From Gammaproteobacteria bacterium (GTDB lineage Bacteria > Pseudomonadota > Gammaproteobacteria > Xanthomonadales > Wenzhouxiangellaceae): 64,000 nucleotides of DNA. The DNA is taken from NCBI GenBank assembly GCA_021772975.1, contig JAJFKY010000011.1, positions 248,001-312,000 of the forward strand. Reading direction: 5' to 3'. How positions within the stretch are numbered: the stretch's first letter is position 1; every line of letters starts with the position of its first letter. The position numbers were made by a program, and so were the translations under genes. Shown piece after piece: positions 24,552-35,310 of this stretch. The notes beneath the pieces were generated by a model. The model was not told the origin of the DNA and ran no database searches. It was given only the letters and a program-made list of their open reading frames with translations.

Positions 24552-25435
24552 ACATGCCTGGCGACCCTGAACAAAAGCAGATCTGGCAATACTGGGAGCT
24601 GTGCAAACCGCGCGTGGTGGCGCTGATTATATTCACTGCCCTGGTCGGCATGCTGCTGGCCGACCCGGTCTGGCGTGACTGGCCGGTGCTGCTGCTGGCA
24701 CAGCTCGGCATTGCTCTGGGCGCGGCTTCGGGCGCGGCTCTCAACCATCTGCTGGATCGCCGCATTGACCAGCAGATGAGCCGCACCAAGCATCGGCCGC
24801 TGGCCAGCGGGCAACTCAATTCGACTCAGGTGCTGTCGTTCGCGGTATTTTTGGGCATCGTTTCAATGCTGGTGCTGGGTTTATGGGTCAATCCGTTAAC
24901 CGCGCTGCTGACCTTTCTGTCGCTGATAGGTTACGGCATTGTTTACACACTGTTCCTGAAATGGGCCACCCCGCAGAATATTGTTATCGGCGGGCTGGCC
25001 GGGGCTGCCCCGCCATTGCTGGGCTGGACCGCGGTAACCGGGCAGATCGATCCGCATGCGCTGCTGCTGGTGCTGATCGTCTACGTCTGGACACCGCCGC
25101 ACTTCTGGGCGCTGGCTATTTACCGCCGGGATGACTATGCCCGCGCCGCCGTGCCGATGCTGCCCGTCACCCACGGCATTCCGTTCACCCGCTGGCAAAT
25201 TCTGTTTTATACCTTACTGCTGATTATTGCCACGATACTGCCCTGGCTGACCGGCATGAGCGGCCTGTTTTACCTGGGCGGCGCGCTGGTGCTGAATACC
25301 GCTTTTTTGCGCTTTGCGGTGCAGTTGCTGAAACTGCAGAACGAATTGATCGCCATGCGTCTGTTTAATTTTTCGATTATCTATCTGATGATGCTGTTTG
25401 CATTCCTGCTGGCTGATCACTATCTGACGGTCTGA
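24548..25435 (+). CDS. ctaB: Protoheme IX farnesyltransferase (heme O synthase)
   Basis: 295 residues, UbiA-superfamily prenyltransferase with about nine membrane helices. It adds a farnesyl group to heme B, making the heme O that CtaA uses. Metal-binding motifs: N-H-L-L-D-R-R-I-D (DxxxD-type, with R-T-K-H-R-P-L after it), T-P-P-H-F-W-A-L, and Y[15 protein letters not shown]. Translationally coupled to ctaA by a 4-base overlap. The cyoE name is used for the homologue in cyo operons. Confidence 0.94.
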   Translation: MNMPGDPEQKQIWQYWELCKPRVVALIIFTALVGMLLADPVWRDWPVLLLAQLGIALGAASGAALNHLLDRRIDQQMSRTKHRPLASGQLNSTQVLSFAVFLGIVSMLVLGLWVNPLTALLTFLSLIGYGIVYTLFLKWATPQNIVIGGLAGAAPPLLGWTAVTGQIDPHALLLVLIVYVWTPPHFWALAIYRRDDYARAAVPMLPVTHGIPFTRWQILFYTLLLIIATILPWLTGMSGLFYLGGALVLNTAFLRFAVQLLKLQNELIAMRLFNFSIIYLMMLFAFLLADHYLTV

Positions 25436-25483
25436 CCGGCCCCGCTGAACCGATTACTGACTATTCGCCGAGAGATATTGCCG

Positions 25484-28381
25484 ATGTCCCATACCATCAT
25501 GCCAACGATTCCTGATTCACCGCTGCGCAAACTGGAAGGCCATGCCAGTTTTGTTGATCGGCACATCGGTCCGTCTCCGCAACAGCTACAGAGCATGCTG
25601 GACAGCATTGGCTGCACCAGCCTGGACGCGCTGATGGACGAGGTCATGCCGGAGTCCATCCGCCGCGAGGACCAGATGGAATTACCGCGTGCCCGGCATG
25701 AGTCCGAAACGCTGTCACGGCTGCGCGAGCTGGCCGGAAAAAACCGGGTGCTGCACAACATGATCGGACTGGGTTACCACGACACCATCACCCCACCGGT
25801 GATATTGCGCAGCGTATTGGAGAACCCCGGCTGGTATACCGCTTATACACCCTACCAGGCCGAAATTTCTCAGGGCCGGCTGGAAGGTCTGCTGAACTTT
25901 CAACAGATGGTGATTGATCTGACCGGCATGCCACTGGCCAATGCATCGCTGCTGGACGAAGCGACCGCCGCCGCCGAAGCGATGGCGATGCTGCAGCGCG
26001 TTAACAGCAAAAACCGCTCCAAACGCTTTATTGTCGACCGCGGGGTGTTACCGCAGACGGTGGCCGTGCTGCAGACCCGGGCGGAATATTTCGGCATAGA
26101 AATTGTGCATACCGATGCCGAGACGGTATTGGCTGATGGCGATTACTTCGGCGTGCTGCTGCAATACCCTGACAGCGATGGCCGGGTACGTGATCTGGCG
26201 CCACTGATTGAAACCGCCCATGCTCAACAGGCCCTGGTGGCGGTGGCTGCTGACCTGCTCAGCCTGGTGCTATTGACTCCGCCCGGTGAGATGCAGGCCG
26301 ATGTGGTGGTGGGCTGTGCCCAGCGATTTGGCGTGCAACCTGGCTTTGGCGGCCCGCATGCGGCTTTTTTTGCCACCCGCGAAGCATATTCCCGCAAGAT
26401 CCCCGGCCGCATTATCGGCGTGTCCAAAGACCGTTATGGTCAACCGGCACTGCGCATGGCGCTGCAGACCCGTGAACAGCATATCCGGCGTGAGAAAGCC
26501 ATGAGCAATATCTGCACCGCGCAGGCGCTGCTGGCGATTATTGCCGGATTTTACGGGGTTTATCATGGCCCACGCGGGCTGACCCAGATCGCCACCCGAG
26601 TGCATCGCCTGACCCAACTGCTGGCCACCGGTCTGCGCAACGCCGGCTATCAGCTCAGGCACGAACATTACTTCGACACACTGTTCATTGAAATCAGCGC
26701 CAATGAACGCCGCCGGCTGCTGATAGCGGCCACCAACGCCGGTATCAATCTGCGCATAGATGATGAGCAGGGTATCGGCATCAGCGTCAATGAAGTCACC
26801 CGGCGCACCGATGTGGAAACCCTGTGGCGTATCTTCGGCATCAGCGATAGTCTGGTGGAGATCGATCAGAACCTGCCGCAGGCATTAGCCCTGCCGGCTG
26901 CGTGCCAGCGCCAATCAGCGTTCCTGCAGCATGAGGTTTTTTCACGCTATCACAGCGAAACTGAAATGCTGCGATATCTGAAACGATTGGAAAACAAAGA
27001 CATCGCACTGACCCACTCCATGATTTCGCTCGGTTCGTGCACCATGAAATTAAACGCCGCGGCGGAAATGGATGCCATCACCTGGCCGGAATTTGCCGGC
27101 ATTCATCCGTTCGCGCCGGACGATCAGACCGCTGGTTACCGCGAACTGATTTACGAACTGGAACATATGCTGGTGGAGTGCACCGGCTATGACGCGGTCT
27201 CCCTGCAGCCCAATGCCGGCTCGCAGGGCGAATACGCCGGATTGCTGGCGATTCGCAAATATCATGCCGCCCGCGGTGAGCACAGCCGGGATGTCTGTCT
27301 GATTCCCAGTTCTGCGCACGGCACCAATCCAGCCAGTGCGCAAATGGCCGGAATGCGTATTGTGGTGGTAGATTGCGACGCCAAAGGTAACATTGATATC
27401 AATGACTTAAAAACAAAAGCGGTTGCTAATTCTAGCCAACTGTCCGCCTTGATGGTGACCTACCCATCCACCCATGGGGTGTTTGAGGAGCACATCGTGG
27501 AAGTCTGCGACATCATTCACGCACACGGCGGCCAGGTGTATCTGGATGGCGCCAATCTTAATGCGCTGGTGGGCTGGTCCGCGCCGGGTCAGTTCGGGGC
27601 GGATGTTTCGCATCTGAATCTGCATAAAACATTCTGCATCCCGCATGGTGGCGGCGGTCCCGGGGTCGGTCCGGTGTGCGTGCGCCAGCACCTGGCGCCT
27701 TTTCTGCCCAGCCATCCGCTGCAACCGGAATTAAAAGGCACACTGGGCCCGGTCGCCGGTGCGCCCTGGGGAAGTGCCGGCATCCTGCCGATATCCTGGG
27801 CTTATATCGCCATGATGGGCCGCGACGGCCTGTGCAAGGCCACCCAGGTCGCGATACTCAGCGCCAACTACATTGCCAGTCAACTGCAGCCGGCCTATAA
27901 GGTGCTGTATACCGGGCGCAATGACCGCATCGCGCATGAATGCATTATTGATTTACGGCCGTTCAAGGAGAGCGCTGGCATCAGCGAAGAGGATGTGGCC
28001 AAGCGGCTGATCGATTATGGTTTTCATTCACCCACCATGTCGTGGCCAGTGCCGGGTACCCTGATGATCGAACCCACTGAAAGTGAAAGCCAGGTGGAAC
28101 TGGACCGTTTCATTGCCGCTTTGCTCAGCATTCATGCCGAGATTCAGGCCGTGCAGAACCAGCAGCTGGATGCCGAAGATAATCCGCTGCGCAATGCGCC
28201 GCACGCGGTGCGTGAGCTCAGCGCGGATAACTGGGAACACAGCTATAGCCGCCAGCAGGCGGCCTGGCCGGTCGACAACCTGCAGCTGAATAAATACTGG
28301 CCACCGGTGGGCCGCGTGGACAACGTTTACGGCGACCGCAACCTGATGTGCAGCTGCCCGCCGCTCAGCGACTATGAATAA
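25484..28381 (+). CDS. gcvP: Glycine dehydrogenase (decarboxylating), P-protein
   Basis: 965 residues, full-length single-chain P-protein of the glycine cleavage system. It decarboxylates glycine on pyridoxal phosphate and loads the aminomethyl group on GcvH. The PLP lysine is Lys715 in [15 protein letters not shown]. Also seen: R-H-I-G-P near the N-terminus and S-C-T-M-K-L-N in the middle. I start at the ATG at 25484; the frame opens at a TTG two codons earlier. gcvT and gcvH are not in this window. The gene follows ctaB after 48 bases and overlaps the next gene by 8. Confidence 0.96.
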   Translation: MSHTIMPTIPDSPLRKLEGHASFVDRHIGPSPQQLQSMLDSIGCTSLDALMDEVMPESIRREDQMELPRARHESETLSRLRELAGKNRVLHNMIGLGYHDTITPPVILRSVLENPGWYTAYTPYQAEISQGRLEGLLNFQQMVIDLTGMPLANASLLDEATAAAEAMAMLQRVNSKNRSKRFIVDRGVLPQTVAVLQTRAEYFGIEIVHTDAETVLADGDYFGVLLQYPDSDGRVRDLAPLIETAHAQQALVAVAADLLSLVLLTPPGEMQADVVVGCAQRFGVQPGFGGPHAAFFATREAYSRKIPGRIIGVSKDRYGQPALRMALQTREQHIRREKAMSNICTAQALLAIIAGFYGVYHGPRGLTQIATRVHRLTQLLATGLRNAGYQLRHEHYFDTLFIEISANERRRLLIAATNAGINLRIDDEQGIGISVNEVTRRTDVETLWRIFGISDSLVEIDQNLPQALALPAACQRQSAFLQHEVFSRYHSETEMLRYLKRLENKDIALTHSMISLGSCTMKLNAAAEMDAITWPEFAGIHPFAPDDQTAGYRELIYELEHMLVECTGYDAVSLQPNAGSQGEYAGLLAIRKYHAARGEHSRDVCLIPSSAHGTNPASAQMAGMRIVVVDCDAKGNIDINDLKTKAVANSSQLSALMVTYPSTHGVFEEHIVEVCDIIHAHGGQVYLDGANLNALVGWSAPGQFGADVSHLNLHKTFCIPHGGGGPGVGPVCVRQHLAPFLPSHPLQPELKGTLGPVAGAPWGSAGILPISWAYIAMMGRDGLCKATQVAILSANYIASQLQPAYKVLYTGRNDRIAHECIIDLRPFKESAGISEEDVAKRLIDYGFHSPTMSWPVPGTLMIEPTESESQVELDRFIAALLSIHAEIQAVQNQQLDAEDNPLRNAPHAVRELSADNWEHSYSRQQAAWPVDNLQLNKYWPPVGRVDNVYGDRNLMCSCPPLSDYE

Positions 28382-28778
28382 GCCGTGCCGGGCAGTTTGG
28401 CGCTGCCAGTTGCTGCTGGCCCTGCTGCTGATCAGCATGGCGTGCGCCGGTGTTGCTCAACAGGCGAGCGATTCAGCGGCGCAGTTCGTGGTGCATTTTT
28501 CACTGGGACCTGACTGGGATCAGAATAAACCACCCGCTGAGCAAACCGGGTTCGCCGAACACTCAGCCAACATGCAGCGTTTAAGGGCCGAGGGGTTTAT
28601 CCTGCTGGGTGCGCGCTATGATGAGTTGGGGATGCTTATTGTTCAGTCCGACTCGCTGGCCACCGCGGAACGGATTATCCAGGCCGATCCGGCGGTAACC
28701 AATAGGATATTTAACTACAGCATTGCGCCGCTAAGCATCTTCTACCCATGGCCACAGCCGGATACTACTGAGGACTGA
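28374..28778 (+). CDS. Exported YciI-like domain protein
   Basis: 134 residues. Signal peptide at 1-28 (cleavage after A-G-V-A). The mature part resembles the YciI-related ferredoxin-like domain: [24 protein letters not shown] and [11 protein letters not shown]. An exported version of this fold, normally cytoplasmic, is less common. It overlaps the end of gcvP by 8 bases. Function unknown. Confidence 0.7.
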   Translation: MNKPCRAVWRCQLLLALLLISMACAGVAQQASDSAAQFVVHFSLGPDWDQNKPPAEQTGFAEHSANMQRLRAEGFILLGARYDELGMLIVQSDSLATAERIIQADPAVTNRIFNYSIAPLSIFYPWPQPDTTED

Positions 28779-28790
28779 CGACAGTCATCG

Positions 28791-29417
28791 ATGCCTGACT
28801 ATATTGCCTTCCTCAGAGCCATCAATGTTGGCGGTCGCAATATCAAAATGGCTAAACTGCAGGCACTGTTCAGGCAGCTTGAATTCAGCGGCGTTGAAAC
28901 CTTTATTGCCAGCGGTAATGTCATGTTCACAAGCAACGAGCATGACAGTCAAAACCTGACTGAGAAAATTGCGACGCATTTGCAGGCCAGCCTTGGCTAT
29001 CCCGTGACCACTTTTCTGCGCAGCCCGGCACAACTCGCTGATATCATTGCTTATCAGCCATTCAGCCGCGCAGAAATGGATACTGCGAGTGCTCTCAATG
29101 TCGCGCTGCTGGCGCAACCGCTGGATAACCAGGGCCAGCAGGCTCTGCAAGGATTGGAAACCTCCATTGACCGCTTTCACAACCATGCACGTGAGGTCTA
29201 TTGGTGGTGCGCTAGAAAACAAAGCGAAGCAAAATTTTCCAATACTGTGTTTGAAAAACAGTCCCGCGTCCAGACCACTTTCGCGGCATCAATACACTGC
29301 GGCGATTGTCACAAAAGTATCCTTTCGACCGCGCCTGACGGCGGCCGCAGCTACCCCGCCCCGCCTGAGTTATACTTGCTGAGCAGCCTGTTGCAGGACA
29401 GCCTGACATCACAATAA
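28791..29417 (+). pseudogene. DUF1697 family protein, frameshifted near the 3' end
   Basis: The first about 162 codons match DUF1697: Y-I-A-F-L-R-A-I-N-V-G-G at the N-terminus, F-I-A-S-G-N-V-M-F, and K-F-S-N-T-V-F-E-K. Such proteins usually end shortly after with a T-x-R-N/G-x-x-T-x-x-K/R-L segment. In the present frame the sequence after 29278 turns into unrelated residues up to the stop at 29417. In the third frame, from 29279, it reads F-R-G-I-N-T-L-R-R-L-S-Q-K-Y-P-F-D-R-A and stops at 29338, which is the expected family end. So one base is missing near 29278, by mutation or by sequencing error. The protein may be partly functional because only the tail changes. Confidence 0.75.
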
Positions 29418-29452
29418 CAAGCGGATGACAGTCCGCACCCAGGGAGGCAAAC

Positions 29453-30856
29453 ATGCATTATTTCCACACCCGACTGAAGGTATTAATACTTGCTCTATGC
29501 AGCGCGTCGCTATTGCTGAGCGGTTGCCAACGCGAACAGCCCACCCCGCAGGCGCAATCAGAATCAAACACGGCAAGCAGCGCAGCCAGCTCCGCGGCGC
29601 CGATCACGCCCGTTCCTGACCCGGCTTACTACTGGGTGGAACTGGGACCTGACAATCTCACGCTGGCACGCGCCATCATGCTCAATAACAATTGCCCGGC
29701 AATAACGGTTGACGGCACGAGTTTTCCCATGCAGCCACGCGGCACCGCATCGCCGCCGGGATTCAGCGCAATCACCGTGTGCGAATATCCCTTGCCAGCA
29801 GCTACCGGCTCGGCAGCCATTAACCAACTGCCGCTCGCCCTGCCCAGCGCGGCGCCGACCAGAATCGTGGTGCTTGGCGATACCGGCTGCCGGGTCAAGG
29901 GCAGCGACATTCAGGATTGCACCGGTCAGGGCACCGGCGAAAAATGGGAGTTCGCCGAGGTCGCCGCCAGCGTTGCCGCCGTTAAGCCGGATCTGATCCT
30001 GCATGTGGGTGATTATCATTACCGGGAATATGGCAGCTGCGACAGCAACTGTATCCAGGCCAATATCGGCTATACCTGGACCAGTTGGCAGGCCGATTTT
30101 TTTGCACCCGCTCAGACCATCCTGCAGACCACGCCGTGGCTGTTTGTGCGCGGTAACCACGAAGACTGCGGCCGCGCCTGGAAAGGCTGGTTCTATCTGC
30201 TTGACCCCCAACCGCTGGCCAGCGATCCGTGGCAGCAGACCAATTGCCCGGATTACACCGACCCTTATCAGGTCATGCTGGGCAGCCAGCAGGTCATCAT
30301 GATGGACACCGCGGTGATCCCCGATGATTACGCGGCTGACCCCAATCCGGCGGCAGTAACCCGCTACGCCGGTGAGTTCAATACCGTCGAAGCAATGTCA
30401 AGCGGTCAGGCATCCACCTGGCTGGCGACCCATCGGCCGATCTGGGCGGTGGCCAGCTTCACTGACAGTTCCGGCAATCCGGCTATCGCCGCCACTGATT
30501 TAACTCTGCAGCAGGCTATCGCGCAATCTAACACCACGCAATTACCCAATCCGCCGGTTGACACCCTGCTGACCGGGCATATTCATTTATTTGAAATGCT
30601 GGACTTTGATGACAACCGCCCCACCCAACTGGTGTTTGGCGGCGGCGCCACTGAGCTGGACCCCGGTATCACCGATCAGCTGTTGCAGGATAATCCATCG
30701 GTATTGAATGAGCTGGGCATTACCAGACAGCAACTGCAAGTTCTGCATAACATCAGCTTCGGCGTACTGGAAAAAATGCCCGACAGCTGTGGCTGGACGG
30801 TCAATGTAATGGCTAAGCAGGGGCAGTCCATCGATAGCTTCAAGATCGGCTGCTAA
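29453..30856 (+). CDS. Metallophosphoesterase, lipoprotein
   Basis: 467 residues. Lipoprotein signal with lipobox L-L-L-S-G-C (Cys25), followed by a low-complexity Ser/Ala/Pro linker. The calcineurin-like metal-binding blocks are present in order: V-L-G-D-T-G, H-V-G-D-Y-H-Y, V-R-G-N-H-E-D-C, an isolated His in A-T-H-R-P-I-W, and T-G-H-I-H-L-F. This is the layout of purple-acid-phosphatase-like enzymes. It should act at the envelope on phosphate esters. Substrate unknown. Preceded by an AGGGAGG ribosome-binding site. Confidence 0.87.
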   Translation: MHYFHTRLKVLILALCSASLLLSGCQREQPTPQAQSESNTASSAASSAAPITPVPDPAYYWVELGPDNLTLARAIMLNNNCPAITVDGTSFPMQPRGTASPPGFSAITVCEYPLPAATGSAAINQLPLALPSAAPTRIVVLGDTGCRVKGSDIQDCTGQGTGEKWEFAEVAASVAAVKPDLILHVGDYHYREYGSCDSNCIQANIGYTWTSWQADFFAPAQTILQTTPWLFVRGNHEDCGRAWKGWFYLLDPQPLASDPWQQTNCPDYTDPYQVMLGSQQVIMMDTAVIPDDYAADPNPAAVTRYAGEFNTVEAMSSGQASTWLATHRPIWAVASFTDSSGNPAIAATDLTLQQAIAQSNTTQLPNPPVDTLLTGHIHLFEMLDFDDNRPTQLVFGGGATELDPGITDQLLQDNPSVLNELGITRQQLQVLHNISFGVLEKMPDSCGWTVNVMAKQGQSIDSFKIGC

Positions 30857-30976
30857 ACAACAATACAGGCACCGGGCCGCTGCTCGACGACAGCCCGGTC
30901 GCACCTCACGGTTGCGCTGAATCAGGTTAATATAGTGCGTAATCCAAGCCTGCCCGCAGCCGCCTGAAATCACCTC

Positions 30977-31801
30977 ATGCTCAGTTACCGTCACGCCTTT
31001 CATGCCGGCAATTATGCCGATGTACTCAAGCACCTGACCCTGAGCGAGGTACTGAGCTATCTGTTGCGCAAATCCGCACCGATTATGTATATCGACACCC
31101 ATGCCGGCGCCGGGCAATATGCGCTTACCAGTCAGATGGCCAATAAAACGGGTGAATATCGGGCGGGTATTGGCAAGCTGGATTTCTCCCGCCTCCTGGC
31201 CGCTGACAGCTATGCCCGGATCATCACTCCGATGCTGCGTGAGCAGCGTTATCCGGGCTCACCTGCGCTGGCTGCCAGACTGTTACGCCAGCACGATCAG
31301 ATCCGCCTGTTTGAATTGCACAGCAGTGACTACCCTGCCCTGCAACAGCTGTTTCAGCACGATCCCAGAGTCCGGGTTGCACAAGCCGATGGCTGGCAGG
31401 GGCTGGCCACGCTGTTACCGGTTAAAGCGGCGCGGGCGGTGGTCCTGATTGATCCCAGCTATGAGATAAAGACAGATTATCAGCGCGTGCCCGAAGCCCT
31501 GCTGAAGGCCTATCGCAGCATGCGCAATGCGGTGCTGCTGGTATGGTATCCGGTTATCAGGCGGGTACAGACGGAAGCTCTGCTGGCACCATTACGCGAC
31601 GGGCCGGTGCGTGATGTGTGGCGTTACCAGCTGTCTATCGGGCCTGACAGCAATGCAACCGGGATGCATGCCTGCGGTATGCTGGCGGTCAATCCTCCCT
31701 GGGTGCTGGCGGAGCGTATGCGCGAATGGCTGCCCGAACTGGTCAAGCAGCTGGCGCCCGAGCATGGCAGCTGGCTGGTGGAGTGTCTGACGCCGGAATA
31801 A
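30977..31801 (+). CDS. rlmJ: 23S rRNA (adenine-2030-N6)-methyltransferase RlmJ
   Basis: 274 residues, usual for RlmJ. The N-terminus M-L-S-Y-R-H-A-F-H-A-G-N-Y-A-D-V-L-K-H is the family signature, the SAM-binding segment is Y-I-D-T-H-A-G-A-G-Q-Y, and the catalytic motif IV is D-P-S-Y-E-I-K, where the more usual reading is D-P-P-Y. The enzyme methylates A2030 of 23S rRNA during ribosome assembly. It stands alone between the phosphoesterase gene and a small membrane protein gene. Confidence 0.94.
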   Translation: MLSYRHAFHAGNYADVLKHLTLSEVLSYLLRKSAPIMYIDTHAGAGQYALTSQMANKTGEYRAGIGKLDFSRLLAADSYARIITPMLREQRYPGSPALAARLLRQHDQIRLFELHSSDYPALQQLFQHDPRVRVAQADGWQGLATLLPVKAARAVVLIDPSYEIKTDYQRVPEALLKAYRSMRNAVLLVWYPVIRRVQTEALLAPLRDGPVRDVWRYQLSIGPDSNATGMHACGMLAVNPPWVLAERMREWLPELVKQLAPEHGSWLVECLTPE

Positions 31802-31890
31802 CCGTGTGGATGTGTGCGGTGGTGCTGGCATGGGATAATAACCGCCCTTGCAATTGCCTGGATGCGATTTACTGACCGTGCGGGGACCAG

Positions 31891-32271
31891 ATGTCACAAA
31901 GATTGATCACACTGCTGCTATTGACGATTGCCATCATCCATCTGCTGCCGCTCAGCGGATTGGCCGGCGGGGAGCGTTTAACCGCCTTATACGGCATAAC
32001 AATAGACGATCCCAACCTGGCTATTTTGCTGCGCCACCGCGCGGTGATGTTCGGTCTGCTGGGTGGTTTGTTTGCCACCGCCGCTTTCCGAACCGCCTGG
32101 CAGCCGCTGGCATTTATCGCCGCGGCCATCAGCGTAGGTTCGTTTTTAGTGCTGGCCTGGACCAGTGGCCCGTACAATAACGCTGTGCAGCGGGTGGTCA
32201 GCGCCGATATTATTGCCGCGCTATGCCTGCTGATCGCCGTCGTTTTATATTATCTGCGACGCCAGCAATAA
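31891..32271 (+). CDS. Small integral membrane protein, unknown function
   Basis: 126 residues with four predicted membrane helices (about 5-22, 48-66, 71-89 and 102-122). The segment between the first two, Y-G-I-T-I-D-D-P-N-L-A-I-L-L-R-H-R-A-V-M-F-G, is the most conserved-looking part. I do not recognise a functional family. It lies 9 bases before the DCC-family gene, so the pair is probably cotranscribed. Confidence 0.75.
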   Translation: MSQRLITLLLLTIAIIHLLPLSGLAGGERLTALYGITIDDPNLAILLRHRAVMFGLLGGLFATAAFRTAWQPLAFIAAAISVGSFLVLAWTSGPYNNAVQRVVSADIIAALCLLIAVVLYYLRRQQ

Positions 32272-32280
32272 ATAACCTGC

Positions 32281-32688
32281 ATGCCATCCGAACCGATCCT
32301 GCTGATCTACGACAGCCAATGTCCAGCCTGCGATTATTACGCCCGGCTGGTGCGTATCCGGGCAAGTATCGGACCCTTGACGCTGATTGATGCACGTGCG
32401 GATACCGGCATACTGCGGGACATCACCGCCCAGGGTCTGGATATGGATCAGGGCATGGTGCTGAAGCTAGGTGATCAGCTGTATTACGGTGCCGAGGCCA
32501 TGCATGCACTGGCGCTGATCAGCAGCCGTTCGGGCTGCTTCAACCGTCTCAATTACTGGCTGTTCAAATCCCGCACCCTGTCGCGCCTGGGCTACCCGGT
32601 ACTGCGCCGGCTGCGTAATCTGCTGCTGAAAATACTCGGCAAACGCAAAATCAATAATCTGAATATTCAGGGCAATGATAAATTTTGA
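32281..32688 (+). CDS. DCC-family (DUF393) thiol-disulfide-type protein
   Basis: 135 residues. The N-terminal motif I-Y-D-S-Q-C-P-A-C-D-Y-Y is the DCC family mark (Y-D-x-x-C-x-x-C), a thioredoxin-like fold. Downstream the G-A-E-A-M family segment is also present. Proteins of this family are small cytoplasmic or membrane-associated redox proteins of unknown role. The C-terminus is basic and probably amphipathic (R-R-L-R-N-L-L-L-K-I-L-G-K-R-K). Confidence 0.8.
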   Translation: MPSEPILLIYDSQCPACDYYARLVRIRASIGPLTLIDARADTGILRDITAQGLDMDQGMVLKLGDQLYYGAEAMHALALISSRSGCFNRLNYWLFKSRTLSRLGYPVLRRLRNLLLKILGKRKINNLNIQGNDKF

Positions 32689-32740
32689 CCCGCCGGCGGT
32701 TATTGCTATAGCCTGCGAATCAAACAAGGCAAAGTCGGCA

Positions 32741-33610
32741 TCACCCCAACTCGAAGCTGGTGACTCCGAATATTTCCTGCTCGGGCAGTACCGGTCGATC
32801 ACCCAGGATCATCCGGGCGCAACCGAACACCGGCGTCATGCCGTACTGCTCAGCCAGGCGCACAGCCTGCGGATTATGTTCCGGCACATCCAGAAATACC
32901 GCTTGACCCGGCACCTGATTCAGCATTGCCACCAGCAGCTGTTCGGCCAGCAGCGCAGTATCAGCAAACAGCGGACCGATTTTGTAGCCCTCACGACACG
33001 GCCGCATAACGGCATAACCGGCCAGCTCGTCGGCCTGCAGCACTCCCAGCGCATAGCCGCCGGGCCGTTTAATCCAATGCTTTAAGAACTGCGTTCGAGG
33101 GGCTGGAAAATGCCGCTGATCATATTCATCAAGCTGAACTAACGGCAGGCTTGCCAGCTCCACCAGCGTGCCGCCGGCCACCGTGGCATCCTGATACGCT
33201 GCGGTGCCCGCATAGCGAAGATCGCGGCAGACCAGCTTAAAGCCGCCCCTGGCGTAATACGCCTGCATCGCAAACACACCATCCATGCCGATCACCGCCG
33301 GCTCGTTCAGACGCGCCAGCAACCGCTGTTTGCGCGCCTGCCAGAGTTGGTCCCCCAGACCCTGCCCGCGCAGATCGGCACGGATAATAAAAAAGCCCAT
33401 AAAGCCATAACGCCCGGCATAGCTGACAATCGAACCACCGCCGATCAACTCCCCGTCCAGCTCCGCGGCAATAAATCCGTCCGGGTCGGTGGCCCAGAAA
33501 ACCTCGGCATCATCCAGGCCGGGATTCCAGCCTTCCGCCGCTGCCCAGTCAACCAGGGTATCAAGCTCGGCGCGTTGCATAGGGCGGATAAGCATGTCGT
33601 TACGGTGCAT
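32741..33610 (-). CDS. GNAT-family N-acetyltransferase with C-terminal GNAT-like domain
   Basis: 289 residues. Residues 8-130 are a GNAT domain with the acetyl-CoA loop in R-A-D-L-R-G-Q-G-L-G-D-Q-L-W; residues about 150-285 form a second, degenerate GNAT-like domain (YitH-type arrangement). The ATG at 33610 has GAGGGA upstream. It is convergent with the DCC-family gene and divergent from the carboxypeptidase gene. Substrate unknown. Confidence 0.82.
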   Translation of the reverse strand: MHRNDMLIRPMQRAELDTLVDWAAAEGWNPGLDDAEVFWATDPDGFIAAELDGELIGGGSIVSYAGRYGFMGFFIIRADLRGQGLGDQLWQARKQRLLARLNEPAVIGMDGVFAMQAYYARGGFKLVCRDLRYAGTAAYQDATVAGGTLVELASLPLVQLDEYDQRHFPAPRTQFLKHWIKRPGGYALGVLQADELAGYAVMRPCREGYKIGPLFADTALLAEQLLVAMLNQVPGQAVFLDVPEHNPQAVRLAEQYGMTPVFGCARMILGDRPVLPEQEIFGVTSFELG

Positions 33611-33739
33611 AAGATGATCCCTCGGTTGGGCGGTGATCGGTTAAACCGAGCATGCTATGCGACCAGTGCAGCCGGCACAACCGTCCGAGCAAACCGCATG
33701 GGTTATAGTGATCAGCCACATTCACAAGAGAATCCGCCC

Positions 33740-35272
33740 ATGCCCAATTACCACCGGATGGCCATTCTACTGAGCATCGCTGCGCTGCTGATCACAGCAG
33801 CCGATATCCAGGCTGAACAGGACAGCAAGCCGGCCGCTGAGCCAGCGCCCCAGCCAGAACAGTCGGTGACCCGCCACCAGGTAACCATCGAAGGTAAAGC
33901 CATCAATTATCAGGCCACCGCCGGCTGGCTGATTCAAACCAAAGATGACAAACCAATAGCGCGTTTCGGCTATACCGCCTATACCCGTGAAGGCGTTGAC
34001 GAGCCTGCTGAACGCCCGATCATGTTTGCCTTTAATGGTGGCCCCGGCTCCTCCTCGATCTGGCTGCATATGGGCATTCTTGGTCCGCAGCGCGTCGCCA
34101 TTACCGATGAAGGCTTTACCCCGCCACCCGGCCGGCATATTGATAATGCCTTCAGTATTATCGATGTCGCCGATCTGGTCATGGTTGATCCGGTCGGCAC
34201 CGGTTTCAGCAAACCGCTGGGCAAGACCAAAGGTAAAGAATTCTGGGGCGTGGATCAGGACATCCGTTCGGTCGCGGCCTTTATCAAACAGTACATCACT
34301 AAGAACCATCGCTGGGCATCACCGAAGTTTATTCTTGGTGAAAGCTACGGCGGCATCCGTGGCGCAGGGCTGGCGCAGCACCTGCAATCGGTGCATGGCA
34401 TGAACCTCAACGGCCTGATTCTGGTGTCACCGTTCTTCAGCATGATCTCTGGCGCGGATGGCGCCGATATCGACCTGCCGCATGCGCTGTATCTGCCGAC
34501 CTTCGCGGCCACCGCCTGGTATCACGATAAACTGGCTGATAAGCCCGGTGATCTGCAGGCTTTTCTGCGCGAAGTTGAACAATTTGCCCGCGATGATTAT
34601 GCCGCTGCCCTGATGCAGGGCTACAGCATACCGGCCGAGCGTAAACAGGCCATCGCGGCCCGGCTGGCTGGTTACACCGGTACCAGTGCGGATTACTGGG
34701 ACAAGGCGGATCTGCGCGTCGGTCATCAGCAGTATCTGCAGGAGTTGCTGCGCGATGAACGCCAGATTGCCGGCCGTATTGACTCACGCTTTATCGGCCC
34801 GTCGGTCAACCCATTGGGCGAAAGCATGGATTACGATCCGTTTTTCCCCGCCGTCGGTCCGGCCTTCACCGCGGCGTTTATGGATTACCTGCATACCGAT
34901 CTGGAATTTCAGCCCGAGGCTGATTACCAGGTTTCGGCTTTCGATATCGACTGGGACTGGGAACACACCCCGCCCGGCTCCAGTTGGGCCCTGCCATTCC
35001 CGAATTTATTACCCGATCTGAGCATGGCGATCACCATGAACCCCAATTTACAGGTATTGGTGCAACACGGCTATTACGATCTGGCCACGCCATTCGGCGC
35101 GATGCACTACGATATCGACCACCTGGATATTTCACCGCAGGCCCGCGAGCGTATTCAGGTCGCCTATTATGAAGCCGGGCACATGATGTATCTGCATCCT
35201 CCCTCGATGCGCAAGTACCGCGAAGATCTGGCCGCATTTATCAACCAGTCTGTACAGCCGCGCCCGGAATAA
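33740..35272 (+). CDS. Peptidase S10 family serine carboxypeptidase
   Basis: 510 residues from the ATG at 33740; the open frame begins earlier but the signal peptide (residues 1-28, ending I-Q-A) fixes this start, with AAGAGA upstream. Catalytic triad visible: Ser202 in G-E-S-Y-G-G, Asp447 in Y-Y-D-L-A-T-P and His481 in E-A-G-H-M-M-Y. The oxyanion segment is F-N-G-G-P-G-S-S-S. It should be a periplasmic or secreted exopeptidase. S10 enzymes prefer acidic pH in eukaryotes; bacterial members are poorly studied. Confidence 0.92.
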   Translation: MPNYHRMAILLSIAALLITAADIQAEQDSKPAAEPAPQPEQSVTRHQVTIEGKAINYQATAGWLIQTKDDKPIARFGYTAYTREGVDEPAERPIMFAFNGGPGSSSIWLHMGILGPQRVAITDEGFTPPPGRHIDNAFSIIDVADLVMVDPVGTGFSKPLGKTKGKEFWGVDQDIRSVAAFIKQYITKNHRWASPKFILGESYGGIRGAGLAQHLQSVHGMNLNGLILVSPFFSMISGADGADIDLPHALYLPTFAATAWYHDKLADKPGDLQAFLREVEQFARDDYAAALMQGYSIPAERKQAIAARLAGYTGTSADYWDKADLRVGHQQYLQELLRDERQIAGRIDSRFIGPSVNPLGESMDYDPFFPAVGPAFTAAFMDYLHTDLEFQPEADYQVSAFDIDWDWEHTPPGSSWALPFPNLLPDLSMAITMNPNLQVLVQHGYYDLATPFGAMHYDIDHLDISPQARERIQVAYYEAGHMMYLHPPSMRKYREDLAAFINQSVQPRPE

Positions 35273-35310
35273 AAATAGACCATTAATCATGGTCATGATG
35301 TGACGGTTTT

